Notes under the pieces: model-generated
The model's input: the letters and a program-made list of their open reading frames with translations, nothing else
Database searches by the model: none
What the model was told of the DNA's origin: nothing
NCBI GenBank assembly: GCA_024691085.1
Contig: JAILNX010000015.1
Span: 1 to 64,000 of the forward strand
Direction: 5' to 3'
Origin: Clostridiales bacterium
Lineage (GTDB): Bacteria; Bacillota; Clostridia; Christensenellales; CAG-138
DNA: 64,000 nt
Made by a program: the position numbers and the translations under genes
Shown here: positions 49,063 to 58,319 of the stretch, one piece after another
How the letters are laid out: each line of letters opens with the position of its first letter
How positions within the stretch are numbered: the first letter of the stretch is position 1

Positions 49063-49136
49063 GCTTTCATATTAACAAGTATACCACAGTTTTTATTTTC
49101 GTTAAAGCTGTCAAAAATCTTTTTTCGGAGGGAAGC

Positions 49137-49811
49137 ATGAGCAAAAAAGGCGAAACCAGAATGGAAGTCTACGATTTCATCTACGACAGGATTAAAAGCG
49201 GATATCCGGCTCCCACTGTTCGTGAGATCTGTGCCGAGCTGAAACTGAAATCAACTTCTACCGCGCATCTCCATCTTCTGAATCTGCAGAAAGAAGGTTA
49301 TATCGACTTTGATAAGAACCTTCAGCGCACCGTCAGGCTTACCTCGCTCATCCCCGAAAAGACCAAGGCTTTCAGAAAGAACGCCGCGGCAGAAAAAGAA
49401 ATGAAAAAGGCCGCCGGTGCAAACGTAAAGGTTCCCGTCATAGGGACTGTCGCAGCAGGCTCCCCCATCCTTGCGTTCGATGATTACCGCCAGAGCTACA
49501 ATCTTCCGAAGGAAATGATCAGGAGCGCCGATCCTACGGAAACGTTCATACTTACTGTAGACGGCGAAAGCATGATCGAAGCCGGTATCTACACCGGGGA
49601 TATGCTGATAGTTACCAAATCGTTCGAAATGCGCGACGGGGATATCGTCGTGGCGAGGATCGGCGGGGATTCTGCGACCGTAAAACGTTATTTCCGTGAA
49701 AACGGGCACATCAGACTTCAGCCGGAAAACTCCGAGATGGAGCCCATCATCGTCGACTATAAAGACGTCGAGCTGATCGGCAAGGTAATAGGTTTAATAC
49801 GATCGTATTAA
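49137..49811 (+). CDS. lexA: LexA repressor
   Basis: SOS-response repressor that cleaves itself when RecA filaments form. The N-terminal winged helix (6-65) includes PTVREICAELKLKSTSTAHLHL; the linker is lysine/alanine-rich. The self-cleavage Ala-Gly bond is A107-G108 in GTVAAGSP, the catalytic serine is S145 in DGESM, and the lysine is K183 in SATVKRYF. Length 224 residues. The histidine-rich recognition helix (AHLHLLNL) differs slightly from the Bacillus form, which may fit the non-canonical operator. It has its own promoter; a terminator follows at 49827. Confidence 0.95.
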   Translation: MSKKGETRMEVYDFIYDRIKSGYPAPTVREICAELKLKSTSTAHLHLLNLQKEGYIDFDKNLQRTVRLTSLIPEKTKAFRKNAAAEKEMKKAAGANVKVPVIGTVAAGSPILAFDDYRQSYNLPKEMIRSADPTETFILTVDGESMIEAGIYTGDMLIVTKSFEMRDGDIVVARIGGDSATVKRYFRENGHIRLQPENSEMEPIIVDYKDVELIGKVIGLIRSY

Positions 49812-49822
49812 TACGGTCGTAT
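49811..49822. repeat. 12-mer ATACGGTCGTAT, copy 4, beside a palindromic variant
   Basis: Begins at the last base of the lexA stop codon. A self-palindromic variant, ATACGATCGTAT, lies at 49797-49808 in the last codons of lexA, two bases away. The two form a near-tandem pair just before the terminator. Confidence 0.6.
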
Positions 49823-49826
49823 AATT

Positions 49827-49857
49827 CAAAGGAGCTCAACTTGAGCTCCTTTGTTTT
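49827..49857. terminator. Terminator between lexA and ynbB
   Basis: Perfect 13-base arms CAAAGGAGCTCAA/TTGAGCTCCTTTG around a single base at 49840. Ts follow on the plus strand (49854-49857). In vivo the loop would open to three or more bases. It serves both convergent genes, with the better T-tract for lexA. Confidence 0.88.
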
Positions 49858-49869
49858 GTATGAAACAGC

Positions 49870-51102
49870 TTACTTGTTTATCTTTTCGAGAACCGATTCG
49901 GCGGCGATGCGTCCGTGAGAATATGTAAGCGCGCCCTGGATGTACGCAGTGTACGGAGCCCTTATCGGTGCGTCTGCTGTAAGCTCGATAGACGCGCCTT
50001 GGATGAACGTTCCCGCGGCCATGATGACCTCGTCAATGTATCCCGGCATTGCCCAGGGCACGGGGACGACAAAGCTGTCAACAGGAGAAACCGACTGTAT
50101 AACCTGACAGAAATCGATAAGCTGCTCCTTCATTTCGAACCTGAGAGCCTGAACGATGTCGGATCTCTCGGCCTTCGAAGACGGCATTGATTCAAGCCCG
50201 AGCTTTTCGAACACTCCGGCAAAGAGCGCAGCAGTCTTTAAAGCCTGGCAAACAGTGTGCGGCGCCATAAAGATACCCTGATAATAAGGCAGGTATCCCC
50301 CTGGATAACAGCCTGCTTCACGGCCGATACCGGGAACGGTTATCCTGCTCGCGACAAGATCGATCGCCTTCTGTTTTCCGGCTATGTATCCGCCGGTGTG
50401 CGCAATACCGCCTCCGGGATTCTTGATGAGCGAGCCCATAATAACGTCCGCGCCGTAGGCGGTAGGCTCGTCGGGCTGAGTGAATTCGCCGTAGCAGTTG
50501 TCGACTACGATGAAGCTTTCGGGAGAAAGCTCCTTAACAAGATCGAAAGCGTGCTTCATCTCGACGGGAAGAAGCGAATTACGCCACGCATATCCCCTCG
50601 ATCTCTGGAAATAAACGATCTTCGGCTTGTCTTTAAGCGCAGTGCTTAATGCGCCGAGATCAATCTTTCCATCATCCGTAAGCTCGATCTGCTTGTATTC
50701 AACTCCGAATTCCTTTAACGACCCCTGCGCCTCGCCTTCGATTCCTATAGCCTCTACGAGCGTATCGTAGGGTCGTCCCGCGGCTGAAAGCATTGTATCG
50801 CCGGGACGAAGCAGAGACGCGAGCACCGTGAAGATCGTATGCGTACCCGAGGAAAGCTGAGGCACAACAAGCGCTGCTTCCGTCTGCATCACCTCGGCGA
50901 AAACCCTGTCGAGCGCGTCACGGCCTTCGTCGTCATAGCCGTAACCTGTGGTAAAGTTAAAGTGTCTCGCCGCGATCCTGTTGTTTCTGAAAGCGGAAAG
51001 CACGCGCTGCATGCACACGTTTTCAACGCTCTCCATCCTTTTGAACACGGGCGCGAGCTCGTTTTCGGCTTCAATGATAAGTTCTTTATTGGAAAAGTTC
51101 AT
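49870..51102 (-). CDS. ynbB: Methionine gamma-lyase family PLP protein YnbB
   Basis: PLP-dependent fold-type I enzyme of the PF06838 group (once called aluminium resistance protein), related to cystathionine-cleaving lyases; substrate uncertain. The PLP lysine lies in GSLIKNPGGGIAHTGGYIAG. Other motifs: FNFTTGYGYDDEGRD (residues 48-62), SSGTHTIF and DNCYGEF. Length 410 residues. The start overlaps the hfq stop by 4 bases. The order miaA-hfq-ynbB is conserved in Bacillus and clostridia. Confidence 0.92.
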   Translation of the reverse strand: MNFSNKELIIEAENELAPVFKRMESVENVCMQRVLSAFRNNRIAARHFNFTTGYGYDDEGRDALDRVFAEVMQTEAALVVPQLSSGTHTIFTVLASLLRPGDTMLSAAGRPYDTLVEAIGIEGEAQGSLKEFGVEYKQIELTDDGKIDLGALSTALKDKPKIVYFQRSRGYAWRNSLLPVEMKHAFDLVKELSPESFIVVDNCYGEFTQPDEPTAYGADVIMGSLIKNPGGGIAHTGGYIAGKQKAIDLVASRITVPGIGREAGCYPGGYLPYYQGIFMAPHTVCQALKTAALFAGVFEKLGLESMPSSKAERSDIVQALRFEMKEQLIDFCQVIQSVSPVDSFVVPVPWAMPGYIDEVIMAAGTFIQGASIELTADAPIRAPYTAYIQGALTYSHGRIAAESVLEKINK

Positions 51103-51338
51103 TTTTCCTCCTTTAATACGGCAAGATCCTTCTCGGGAGTGATAGTTGAGATCGCGTGCTTATAGATCAGCATCTGCTTTCCGTCAGCTTCGGCTATAAC
51201 GGCATAGCTGTCAAACCCGATGATCTTTGCTTTGTTGATATGAAATCCGTTTGTGACGAAAATCGAGACCGGGCACTCCGTCTTCTTTGCCGCGCTAAGG
51301 AACCTGTCCTGAATGCTTTTGTTATTGTTGTCCGCCAT
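51099..51338 (-). CDS. hfq: RNA chaperone Hfq
   Basis: Small hexameric Sm-like RNA-binding protein (79 residues). Sm1 motif (about 25-50) with VSIFVTNGFHINKAKIIGFD and Sm2 motif YKHAIST are intact; the distal-face residues and the lateral arginine region are less conserved, as usual in Firmicutes. The start lies inside the end of miaA (17-base overlap), with AGGAG inside the miaA coding sequence as SD, so the two are translationally coupled. Confidence 0.95.
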   Translation of the reverse strand: MADNNNKSIQDRFLSAAKKTECPVSIFVTNGFHINKAKIIGFDSYAVIAEADGKQMLIYKHAISTITPEKDLAVLKEEK

Positions 51339-52290
51339 GTTTTACTCTTTCTCCTATAAAGTAATCGGCAACGGCTTTATTGAGTTCTTCGGACGACGCG
51401 TATTCGCCTCGATCGAACCATCTGATCCTTTTATCCCTTTTGAACCATGCGATCTGCCGCTTTGCGTATCGCCTTGTATCGCGCTTTATCAGTTCGACCG
51501 CCTCATCAAAAGTGCATTCGCCCTCAAAATAGCTTATGAACTGCTTATACCCGATCCCCTGCAGAGAGAGTACGCGCCTCTTCCCCGCTTCCTCATAAAG
51601 CCTTCTCGCTTCATCGCACAGATCTCTTTCGATCATTTTGTCGACGCGTCTGTTTATACGGTCGTATAATACTGTGCGATCCATGTTGATGCCCGCTATT
51701 ACGGGCTCGAAAGGTATCTCTTCTCCGCGGGAATTGAGGAAGTCCCCTCCCTGCTCGGTCATTGTCTTTCCGGTGACCTCAAGGATCTCAAGTGCGCGGA
51801 TAATGCGCTTGATGTCGCCGCGGTTTATCCTTCCGGCAGCGGCAGGATCATTCTCTGAAAGCCTCTTATAAAGGGTGCCGGGCTCCTCCTCTTCCTCTTT
51901 GCCGAGTTTTGCGCGGAGCTCTTCATCGGGTTTTACGCTAGTAAAATCAAGGGGATAAAGAAGCGAATTTACATAAAGGCCGGTGCCTCCGGCGATTACA
52001 GGAGCCATTCCCCTTTCCGTGATCTTGGAAATAAGCGCCGAGGCATCCGACGCGAACCTTGCGGCGTTGTAGCTTTCATCGAGATAATCGACGACGTCGA
52101 TCATGTGATGCGGAACGCCGCCTTTTTCCGCCTCGTCGGGTTTAGCAGTGCCTATGTCCATCCCGCGATAGATCTGGATCGAATCAGCCGAGATGATCTC
52201 TCCGCCGAGCTTTTTTGCGGCATAGACAGCGGCATCGGTTTTGCCGCTTGCCGTTGGCCCTACTATAAAGAATACGAGCGGCTTTTTCAT
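51322..52290 (-). CDS. miaA: tRNA dimethylallyltransferase MiaA
   Basis: Adds a dimethylallyl group to N6 of A37 in tRNAs reading UNN codons; MiaB, encoded at 56789, then adds the methylthio group. The P-loop GPTASGKTDAAV is at residues 9-20, followed by ISADSIQIYRGMDIGTAKP and the PHHMIDV segment. Length 322 residues. The start overlaps the mutL stop (ATGA). The gene also carries a copy of the ATACGGTCGTAT motif (51656-51667) in a Tyr-Asp-Arg frame. Confidence 0.96.
   Translation of the reverse strand: MKKPLVFFIVGPTASGKTDAAVYAAKKLGGEIISADSIQIYRGMDIGTAKPDEAEKGGVPHHMIDVVDYLDESYNAARFASDASALISKITERGMAPVIAGGTGLYVNSLLYPLDFTSVKPDEELRAKLGKEEEEEPGTLYKRLSENDPAAAGRINRGDIKRIIRALEILEVTGKTMTEQGGDFLNSRGEEIPFEPVIAGINMDRTVLYDRINRRVDKMIERDLCDEARRLYEEAGKRRVLSLQGIGYKQFISYFEGECTFDEAVELIKRDTRRYAKRQIAWFKRDKRIRWFDRGEYASSEELNKAVADYFIGERVKHGGQQ
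51656..51667. repeat. 12-mer ATACGGTCGTAT, copy 5
   Basis: Fifth exact copy, within miaA on the plus orientation given; on the coding strand it reads Tyr-Asp-Arg-Ile, in the same frame as copy 1. Confidence 0.6.
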
Positions 52291-54170
52291 TGGATCCTCT
52301 TGAACATCTTCTCGAAATCACGCTTGGACACGCGCACCATAACCGGCCTTCCGTGAGGGCATGTGAGCGGCGTAGAGCCGTCGGCGTAATGGCTTAGTAT
52401 TTCCTCTATTCCTCTCAACGAAAGCGTCTGGCCGGCCTTTACGGCGTGTTTACAGGAATGCTGGATGAGCGAGCTCCTTACAAGGTCGAGTTCCTCTACC
52501 CCGCCATTTTTTCTGATAATGCCTATCATATCGGAGACAAGTCTTTCGACCGATTCCTGTTTTATCCCGTTGGGTACGGCGTGGATGCTGACGGAAAGCG
52601 CACCGAATTCTTCAATGTCGAATCCGAGCTCCGTAAACCTCTCGATATTGTCCATAAGACAGGCGTAGTCCGTCGGGGAAAGCGTAAGGACCTTAGCGGT
52701 AAGAAGTATCTGCGACTCGAATTTCAGCTCGCCTTTGATCAGCTTTTCGTAGTTGATCCTCTCATGCGCCGCGTGCTGATCGATATAGAATACCGAATCG
52801 CCCTGCTCGACAATTATGTACGTGTCAAAAACCGTTCCTATAATCGTATAGGGACTTATCCCGAAGGTGATCGCTTCTGATTCTTCCGGGACAAATGAAG
52901 GCCTTTCAATGAAAGAATAACGAACGACACCGTTCACGTCCGCAGTACTGACAGCGGGCTCGGAGGCGGCGACGTCGCGTACGTATACGGGAGGCTTTTT
53001 GGCAGGAGCCGCAGGTTTTACCGGAGGTGTTTCCTTGACCTCGGATATTACTTCGTTCAAAGAGTCGGCTAAAGACTGATCCTGCGGCGTGGCCTTCTTC
53101 CCGAGCGCCTCGTATACGTCGACGGCGGTCAGTTTAGGAGATTCTATCATGGGTTCGGCCGTTTCCGGAAACTCGTTATTTCCGTTCAAAGCGTCACGGA
53201 CTGCGAACAGTACGGCGGAAGACACCCTTTCCTCGTCTCGGAAGCGAACTGTCAGCTTGTTGGGGTGCACGTTGACGTCCACCTCGCGCGGGGAGATTTT
53301 TATGTTCAGGACAAAGAACGGGAAACGTCCGACCATCAGCCTTGTTTCGTATGCTCTCTGCGCGGCAAAGCTAAGCTGCTGGGATCTTATGTACCTTCCG
53401 TTTATGAAGATGCTCTGCTGCATTCTGTTGCTTCTCGAAAGGAATTCGTCGCCGCAATAGCCGTCGATAAGGATGTATCCGTCGTCATAACGAACCTTTT
53501 TCAGATGCTCCGACACGTCGGGGCCGTAAACGCAAACGATAGCGTTAGCGAGAGAACCGTCGCCAGCGCTGTGATAAACGGGCTTTCCTCCGCTTATGAA
53601 TTTGAAGGACACGTTCGTGCTGCCCAGAATGAGCCTTTGCAGATAATCGCCGACCGCTGCGGCCTCGGAACGCGGGTTCTTTAAGAACTTAAGCCTTGCC
53701 GGAACGTTATAGAATAATTCCCTTACCTCGAAGTTAGTTCCGACAGGACAGCCGCAGGGAAGGCAGTCCCTGATTACGCCTCCGTCAATATTGATCGCGG
53801 TTCCGGCGTCCTCGTCCTCCGTGCGCGTTCTGACTGAAACATGAGAAACGGACGCGATCGACGCAAGCGCCTCGCCGCGGAATCCCAGAGTTTCGATCTC
53901 GTCAAGTCCTTCGACCGAATGAAGCTTGCTTGTGGCGTGCCGTAAAAAAGCCGTCTTTACGTCCTCAGCTGGAATGCCGCAGCCGTTGTCGGTAACGCGG
54001 ATATACTCGGCGCCGCCCTCCTTTATTTCGACGGTCACGGATGTCGCGCCGGCGTCGAGCGAATTCTCGACGAGCTCCTTAACGACCGAAGCGGGTCTTT
54101 CAACGACCTCTCCCGCAGCGATCTTATTCGCAAGCTGAGGGTCGAGGACCTCTATCCTTCTTATTGTCAT
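52287..54170 (-). CDS. mutL: DNA mismatch repair protein MutL
   Basis: GHKL ATPase that couples MutS to strand incision. N-terminal motifs: ELVENSLDAGA, DNGCGIP and GFRGEALASI. The C-terminal dimerisation domain has the endonuclease metal-binding motif DQHAAHERINYE, plus SCKHAVKAG and the last CPHGRP motif, so this is the nicking type found in bacteria without MutH. A Pro-rich linker lies about 375-410. Length 627 residues. It overlaps mutS by 4 bases. Confidence 0.97.
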   Translation of the reverse strand: MTIRRIEVLDPQLANKIAAGEVVERPASVVKELVENSLDAGATSVTVEIKEGGAEYIRVTDNGCGIPAEDVKTAFLRHATSKLHSVEGLDEIETLGFRGEALASIASVSHVSVRTRTEDEDAGTAINIDGGVIRDCLPCGCPVGTNFEVRELFYNVPARLKFLKNPRSEAAAVGDYLQRLILGSTNVSFKFISGGKPVYHSAGDGSLANAIVCVYGPDVSEHLKKVRYDDGYILIDGYCGDEFLSRSNRMQQSIFINGRYIRSQQLSFAAQRAYETRLMVGRFPFFVLNIKISPREVDVNVHPNKLTVRFRDEERVSSAVLFAVRDALNGNNEFPETAEPMIESPKLTAVDVYEALGKKATPQDQSLADSLNEVISEVKETPPVKPAAPAKKPPVYVRDVAASEPAVSTADVNGVVRYSFIERPSFVPEESEAITFGISPYTIIGTVFDTYIIVEQGDSVFYIDQHAAHERINYEKLIKGELKFESQILLTAKVLTLSPTDYACLMDNIERFTELGFDIEEFGALSVSIHAVPNGIKQESVERLVSDMIGIIRKNGGVEELDLVRSSLIQHSCKHAVKAGQTLSLRGIEEILSHYADGSTPLTCPHGRPVMVRVSKRDFEKMFKRIQ

Positions 54171-56770
54171 ATCTTTGCCCTCGTGCTTAGTTCATACAGT
54201 TTGCTAAGCGCCTCCATAGGCGTAAGCCTGTTAACGTCAAGCTCGCGAAGCTCTCTCAAGATGTCTCCGTCGTCGGAAGAACCCAAAAGATTCATCTGCT
54301 CCGCAAGGCTGTTTTTGACTCTTGACGCGGCGTTGTTGATGTCGGAGTCCTCGAGCTGTCCGAGTATCTCTTTCGCGCGCTCGATAAGGCTGTAAGGAAG
54401 TCCGGCAAGCCTCGCGACCTGTATGCCGAAGCTCTTGTCGGCTCCGCCGCGCATTATCCTTCTTAAGAAGATGATGTCGTCGCCGTGCTCCTTAACGGTG
54501 ATCCTGTAATTCTTAACGCCGTCAAGCTTGCCCTCAAGCTCGGTCAGCTCATGATAATGCGTCGCAAAAAGCGCCTTCGCGCCGCATTTGCGCTTGTCGG
54601 AGATATGTTCAACGACCGCCCAGGCAATGCTCAGTCCGTCAAACGTGCTTGTGCCGCGGCCTATTTCGTCTATGATCAAAAGGCTTTTATTCGTTGCGTT
54701 GTTCAGGATATTTGCCATTTCGCTCATCTCGACCATAAACGTGCTCTGACCGGTTGAGAGGCTGTCGGATGCGCCGACCCTTGTAAAGATCTTATCGGTC
54801 AAAGGAATGCTTGCGGATGCCGCGGGTACGAACGACCCCATGTGCGCCATCAGCGTTATGAGAGCGACCTGACGCATATACGTGCTCTTGCCGGCCATGT
54901 TGGGACCGGTAAGAATAATGATGCGGTCGTCCTTGTCGTCAAGCTCGGTCGAGTTGGGCACGAACGTGTCCTTAACACTCTTCTCGACGATAGGATGACG
55001 CCCGTCGACGATCTTCAGCTTGCCGCTCTTTGTAAGCCTCGGCCTGCAGTATCTGTTCGACGCCGCGACAGAAGCAAGCGACTGAAGGCAGTCGAGAGTC
55101 GATATCACGAAGGAATCGCCCTTCAGCCTGTCTATGCAGTTGAGGAGCGTCGTGCGGATCTCGGTGAAGAGATTGTACTCGAGGGTAATGATCCTGTCCT
55201 CTGCTCCGAGTATCTTCTCCTCAAGCTCCTTAAGCTCCTGCGTAACATACCTTTCAGCGTTGGCTAAAGTCTGCTTTCTCTGATAATCGAGCGGAACGAG
55301 CTGCTTATTCGAATTGCTGACCTCAATGTAATAGCCGAATACGCGGTTGTAGCCGATCTTAAGATTCTTTATGCCTGTGCGCTCTTTTTCGCTGTTTTCG
55401 AGCTGAGCGAGCATCGACCTTCCGCCGTGCGAAAGCTCGCGTAGCTCGTCTACTTCGCTTGAATAGCCGTTCCTTATGATGCCACCGTCCTTTACGGATA
55501 CGGGCGGCTCGTCAACGATCGCGCTGTAGAGGAGGAGCTTAATGTCCTCCATAAGATCGAGCTTTTCGGAGAGAGCACGCAGGCTCTCGCAGCCTGGGAA
55601 TGAATTAAGTATCGATTGAACGAAAGGCAGTTTTGAGAGAGATTTTCTTAAAGAGTCGCAGTCCCTTGCGTTTACGGTTCCGTAGGCGATCCTGCTGACG
55701 AGCCTCTCGATATCGTAAACGCCGTCAAGCGCGTCGCGGAGCCTTCCGCGTTCCGACGGATGGTCGAATAGGCACTGGACCGAATCAAGCCTTCCGTTTA
55801 TCGCTTCGATATCCTGAAGGGGCTGATCGATCCATCTTCTTAATAGCCTCGCGCCCATAGAAGTCTTGGTGCTGTCGAGCACGCCGAGGAGGGTGCTCTT
55901 TTTGCCGGCGTCGACGCGCATTGGCGCGCAGAGCTCAAGATTACGCCTGGTCGCTGCGTCGATCCCCATGTACTCTCCGGACTGCTGAAGGACGATCCTG
56001 GTTATATGCGAGAGCGCGTTTTTCTGAGTATCGTCAAGATATTTAAGGAGCGCGCCGGCTGCTGCGACCGCCATGGAGCGGTCGTTAAGACCGAACCCGG
56101 CAAGGCTTGTCACGTTGAAATGCTCGAGGAGGATCCTCTGGCACTTCTCAGTCTCGAAGAACCTGTCCTCTTTCTTCTCAAGATAAAAATGTGAGGAGAT
56201 CCATTTATAAACGAATTCCCTCGTGAACAGGTACTCGTTAGCTATGATCTCGCGCGGTTCGATCCTCGCGAGCTGGTCGATCAATTCTGTCTGCGCCTTA
56301 TCTCCGGCGAGCTCATACGAATAGAAATCGCCGGTGGAAACGTCGCAGTAAGCCAGCTCAAATACTCCGTTTGAAGCAAAGATCGAAAGGATATAGTTGT
56401 TCGCGTTCTCGGGAAGCATCTGCTCCTCGATAACGGTTCCGGGGGTGATAACGCGTATGACGTCACGCTCGACAAGCCCTTTCGCAAGCGAGGGGTCCTC
56501 TAGCTGCTCGCAGATCGCGACCTTATAGCCCTTCTCGATCAGCTTATTGATATAACTGTTTACGGAATGATACGGCACTCCGCACATCGGCGCGCGTTCC
56601 TTCATTCCGCAGTCCCTTCCCGTCAGCACGATCTCGAGCTCTCTCGATGCGGTCAGAGCGTCGTCAAAGAACATCTCGTAGAAATCGCCGAGTCTGAAAA
56701 AAAGCAAACAGTCGTTGTATTTTTCCTTAAGCTCAAGGTATTGCTGCATCATCGGAGTTAATGAAGCCAT
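54167..56770 (-). CDS. mutS: DNA mismatch repair protein MutS
   Basis: Mismatch-recognition ATPase. The N-terminal TPMMQQYLELKEKYNDCLLFFRLGDFYEMF contains the phenylalanine-wedge F-x-E (FYEMF; the Phe-x-Glu here is at residues 33-37). C-terminal Walker A is GPNMAGKSTYMRQ, with Walker B LLIDEIGRGTST. Length 867 is standard for MutS1. It is the second gene of the miaB-mutS-mutL-miaA-hfq-ynbB operon, 18 bases after miaB. Confidence 0.98.
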   Translation of the reverse strand: MASLTPMMQQYLELKEKYNDCLLFFRLGDFYEMFFDDALTASRELEIVLTGRDCGMKERAPMCGVPYHSVNSYINKLIEKGYKVAICEQLEDPSLAKGLVERDVIRVITPGTVIEEQMLPENANNYILSIFASNGVFELAYCDVSTGDFYSYELAGDKAQTELIDQLARIEPREIIANEYLFTREFVYKWISSHFYLEKKEDRFFETEKCQRILLEHFNVTSLAGFGLNDRSMAVAAAGALLKYLDDTQKNALSHITRIVLQQSGEYMGIDAATRRNLELCAPMRVDAGKKSTLLGVLDSTKTSMGARLLRRWIDQPLQDIEAINGRLDSVQCLFDHPSERGRLRDALDGVYDIERLVSRIAYGTVNARDCDSLRKSLSKLPFVQSILNSFPGCESLRALSEKLDLMEDIKLLLYSAIVDEPPVSVKDGGIIRNGYSSEVDELRELSHGGRSMLAQLENSEKERTGIKNLKIGYNRVFGYYIEVSNSNKQLVPLDYQRKQTLANAERYVTQELKELEEKILGAEDRIITLEYNLFTEIRTTLLNCIDRLKGDSFVISTLDCLQSLASVAASNRYCRPRLTKSGKLKIVDGRHPIVEKSVKDTFVPNSTELDDKDDRIIILTGPNMAGKSTYMRQVALITLMAHMGSFVPAASASIPLTDKIFTRVGASDSLSTGQSTFMVEMSEMANILNNATNKSLLIIDEIGRGTSTFDGLSIAWAVVEHISDKRKCGAKALFATHYHELTELEGKLDGVKNYRITVKEHGDDIIFLRRIMRGGADKSFGIQVARLAGLPYSLIERAKEILGQLEDSDINNAASRVKNSLAEQMNLLGSSDDGDILRELRELDVNRLTPMEALSKLYELSTRAKI

Positions 56771-56788
56771 ACTGTATCTCCCGTTAAA

Positions 56789-58183
56789 TCAGTCGATTAT
56801 CTCGCCGCTGAGCGAATTGAAGCGCGTGCCGGTGATCTTTGCGTTATAGTACTTTCCGATCATAGACTCGTCGCCCTTGACGTAAACCATCTTCAGGCTT
56901 CCGAGCTTTCCGAACATCATGGGTTCGCCGCGCGTATCCTTTCCCTCGATAAGGATCTCGTCGATGGTGCCAATGTATTTATCGTTGGCTTTTACGACGG
57001 TCTCTGCTATAACGTCGTTGAGCCTTTTGAGCCTTTCCTTCTTGACGGGTTCGGGGATCTGCCCGTCCATTACGGCCGCTTTCGTGCCGGGACGAACGGA
57101 ATAGGCGAATGAATACGCGGATGAATACCCGATTTTTCTTACAAGCTCAAGCGTGTCCTCAAGGTCTTCGTCCGTTTCGGTCGGGAAACCGACGATAATA
57201 TCGGTGGTGAGCTCGATCCCCTTGACGTTCTCGCGAAGATCCTGAACGAGATCGAAATAATGCTCACGCGTATAGCGGCGGTTCATAAGCTCGAGTATGC
57301 GGTTGCTGCCCGATTGAACGGGCAGATGGATGTGTTCGCAGACCTTGTCGCATTCGGCCATAGCCATAACGAGCTCGTGCGAAAGATCCTTGGGATGCGA
57401 GGTCATGAAACGGAGTCTTTTAAGGCCTTCGACCTCGTTGACCATGCGGAGAAGCTCCGGGAACTTAAGTCCGTTATCGTTATATGAATTGACGTTCTGC
57501 CCCAAAAGCGTGACCTCTGTAAAGCCTTCGTCACGAACTACGCGGCGGACCTCTTCAATAATATCGCCGGAGCGTCTCGATCTCTCCCTGCCGCGGACAT
57601 ACGGCACTATGCAGTAGGAGCAGAAATTGTTGCATCCATACATGATGTTTACGAACGTGGAGAAGCCTTCATTGCGCTTGATGGGAAGACCTTCCGCAAT
57701 TTCCTCGTTAGGCTCTTTTATGCTGATAACTCTGTTTCCGTTCATAACTTTCTCAAGCATGACCGGGAACAGATGGAGCTCGTTCGTACCGAATATCATA
57801 TCGACGAACGGGAAACGCGAAGCAAGAGTCCTCGCTACTTCAGGCTGCTGCATCATGCAGCCGCATACCGCGGTGATCAGCGAAGGATTGTTTTCCTTGA
57901 TCTCCTTAACAAAACCCACGTTCCCGAAGGTCCTTTTTTCGGCATGATCGCGAATGCAGCAGGTATTGAAAAGGATGAGATCGGAGGAGCTTTTTTCAAG
58001 AGCTTTCTCATACCCCATCGCCTCGAGCATTCCGGCGATCTTTTCCGAATCGTGCTCGTTCATCTGACAGCCGTATGTTTCTATATAATAGCGCGGACTT
58101 ACTCCGTTTAGCATTTCCCTGATCCTGCGTATGGCGGCAAAACTTTCGTCAAGAACGGTTTTGTCAACGAATACCTGTTTCAT
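56789..58183 (-). CDS. miaB: tRNA-2-methylthio-N6-dimethylallyladenosine synthase MiaB
   Basis: Radical-SAM methylthiotransferase with two Fe-S clusters. The N-terminal cluster cysteines are in TYGCQMNEHDSE, NTCCIRDHA and VCGCMMQQ; the radical-SAM triad is in YGCNNFCSYCIVPYVRGRE; a TRAM RNA-binding domain ends the protein. Length 464 residues. It completes the modification begun by MiaA in the same operon. Its promoter (58215-58243) is the first in this operon. Confidence 0.97.
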   Translation of the reverse strand: MKQVFVDKTVLDESFAAIRRIREMLNGVSPRYYIETYGCQMNEHDSEKIAGMLEAMGYEKALEKSSSDLILFNTCCIRDHAEKRTFGNVGFVKEIKENNPSLITAVCGCMMQQPEVARTLASRFPFVDMIFGTNELHLFPVMLEKVMNGNRVISIKEPNEEIAEGLPIKRNEGFSTFVNIMYGCNNFCSYCIVPYVRGRERSRRSGDIIEEVRRVVRDEGFTEVTLLGQNVNSYNDNGLKFPELLRMVNEVEGLKRLRFMTSHPKDLSHELVMAMAECDKVCEHIHLPVQSGSNRILELMNRRYTREHYFDLVQDLRENVKGIELTTDIIVGFPTETDEDLEDTLELVRKIGYSSAYSFAYSVRPGTKAAVMDGQIPEPVKKERLKRLNDVIAETVVKANDKYIGTIDEILIEGKDTRGEPMMFGKLGSLKMVYVKGDESMIGKYYNAKITGTRFNSLSGEIID

Positions 58184-58214
58184 TCTTTCCTCCGTACATA
58201 TTTATACAAATGTA

Positions 58215-58243
58215 ATTATACATCAAATGACGCTCACATTCAA
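58215..58243 (-). promoter_or_regulatory. Promoter of the miaB-mutSL-miaA-hfq-ynbB operon
   Basis: On the minus strand TTGAAT (58238-58243), a 17-base spacer and TATAAT (58215-58220). It is 20 bases from the divergent promoter of the PrsA-like gene, so one protein could control both. Confidence 0.75.
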
Positions 58244-58263
58244 GTTTTCAGTATAAAAAGCGC

Positions 58264-58291
58264 TTGATTTGAATTCGTGAATTGGTATAAT
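58264..58291 (+). promoter_or_regulatory. Promoter of the PrsA/SurA-like gene
   Basis: TTGATT (58264-58269), a 16-base spacer and TATAAT (58286-58291) with TGG before it (extended -10). The SD AAAGGAG is at 58307-58313. Confidence 0.75.
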
Positions 58292-58319
58292 AAAACTATG
58301 CTGAATAAAGGAGCATGAT

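Noticed and set aside
48233-49136. Canonical CGAAC-N4-GTTCG LexA boxes before uvrB or lexA
   Set aside because: I looked for them and found none; only the shorter CAAACGTTTG palindrome is present.
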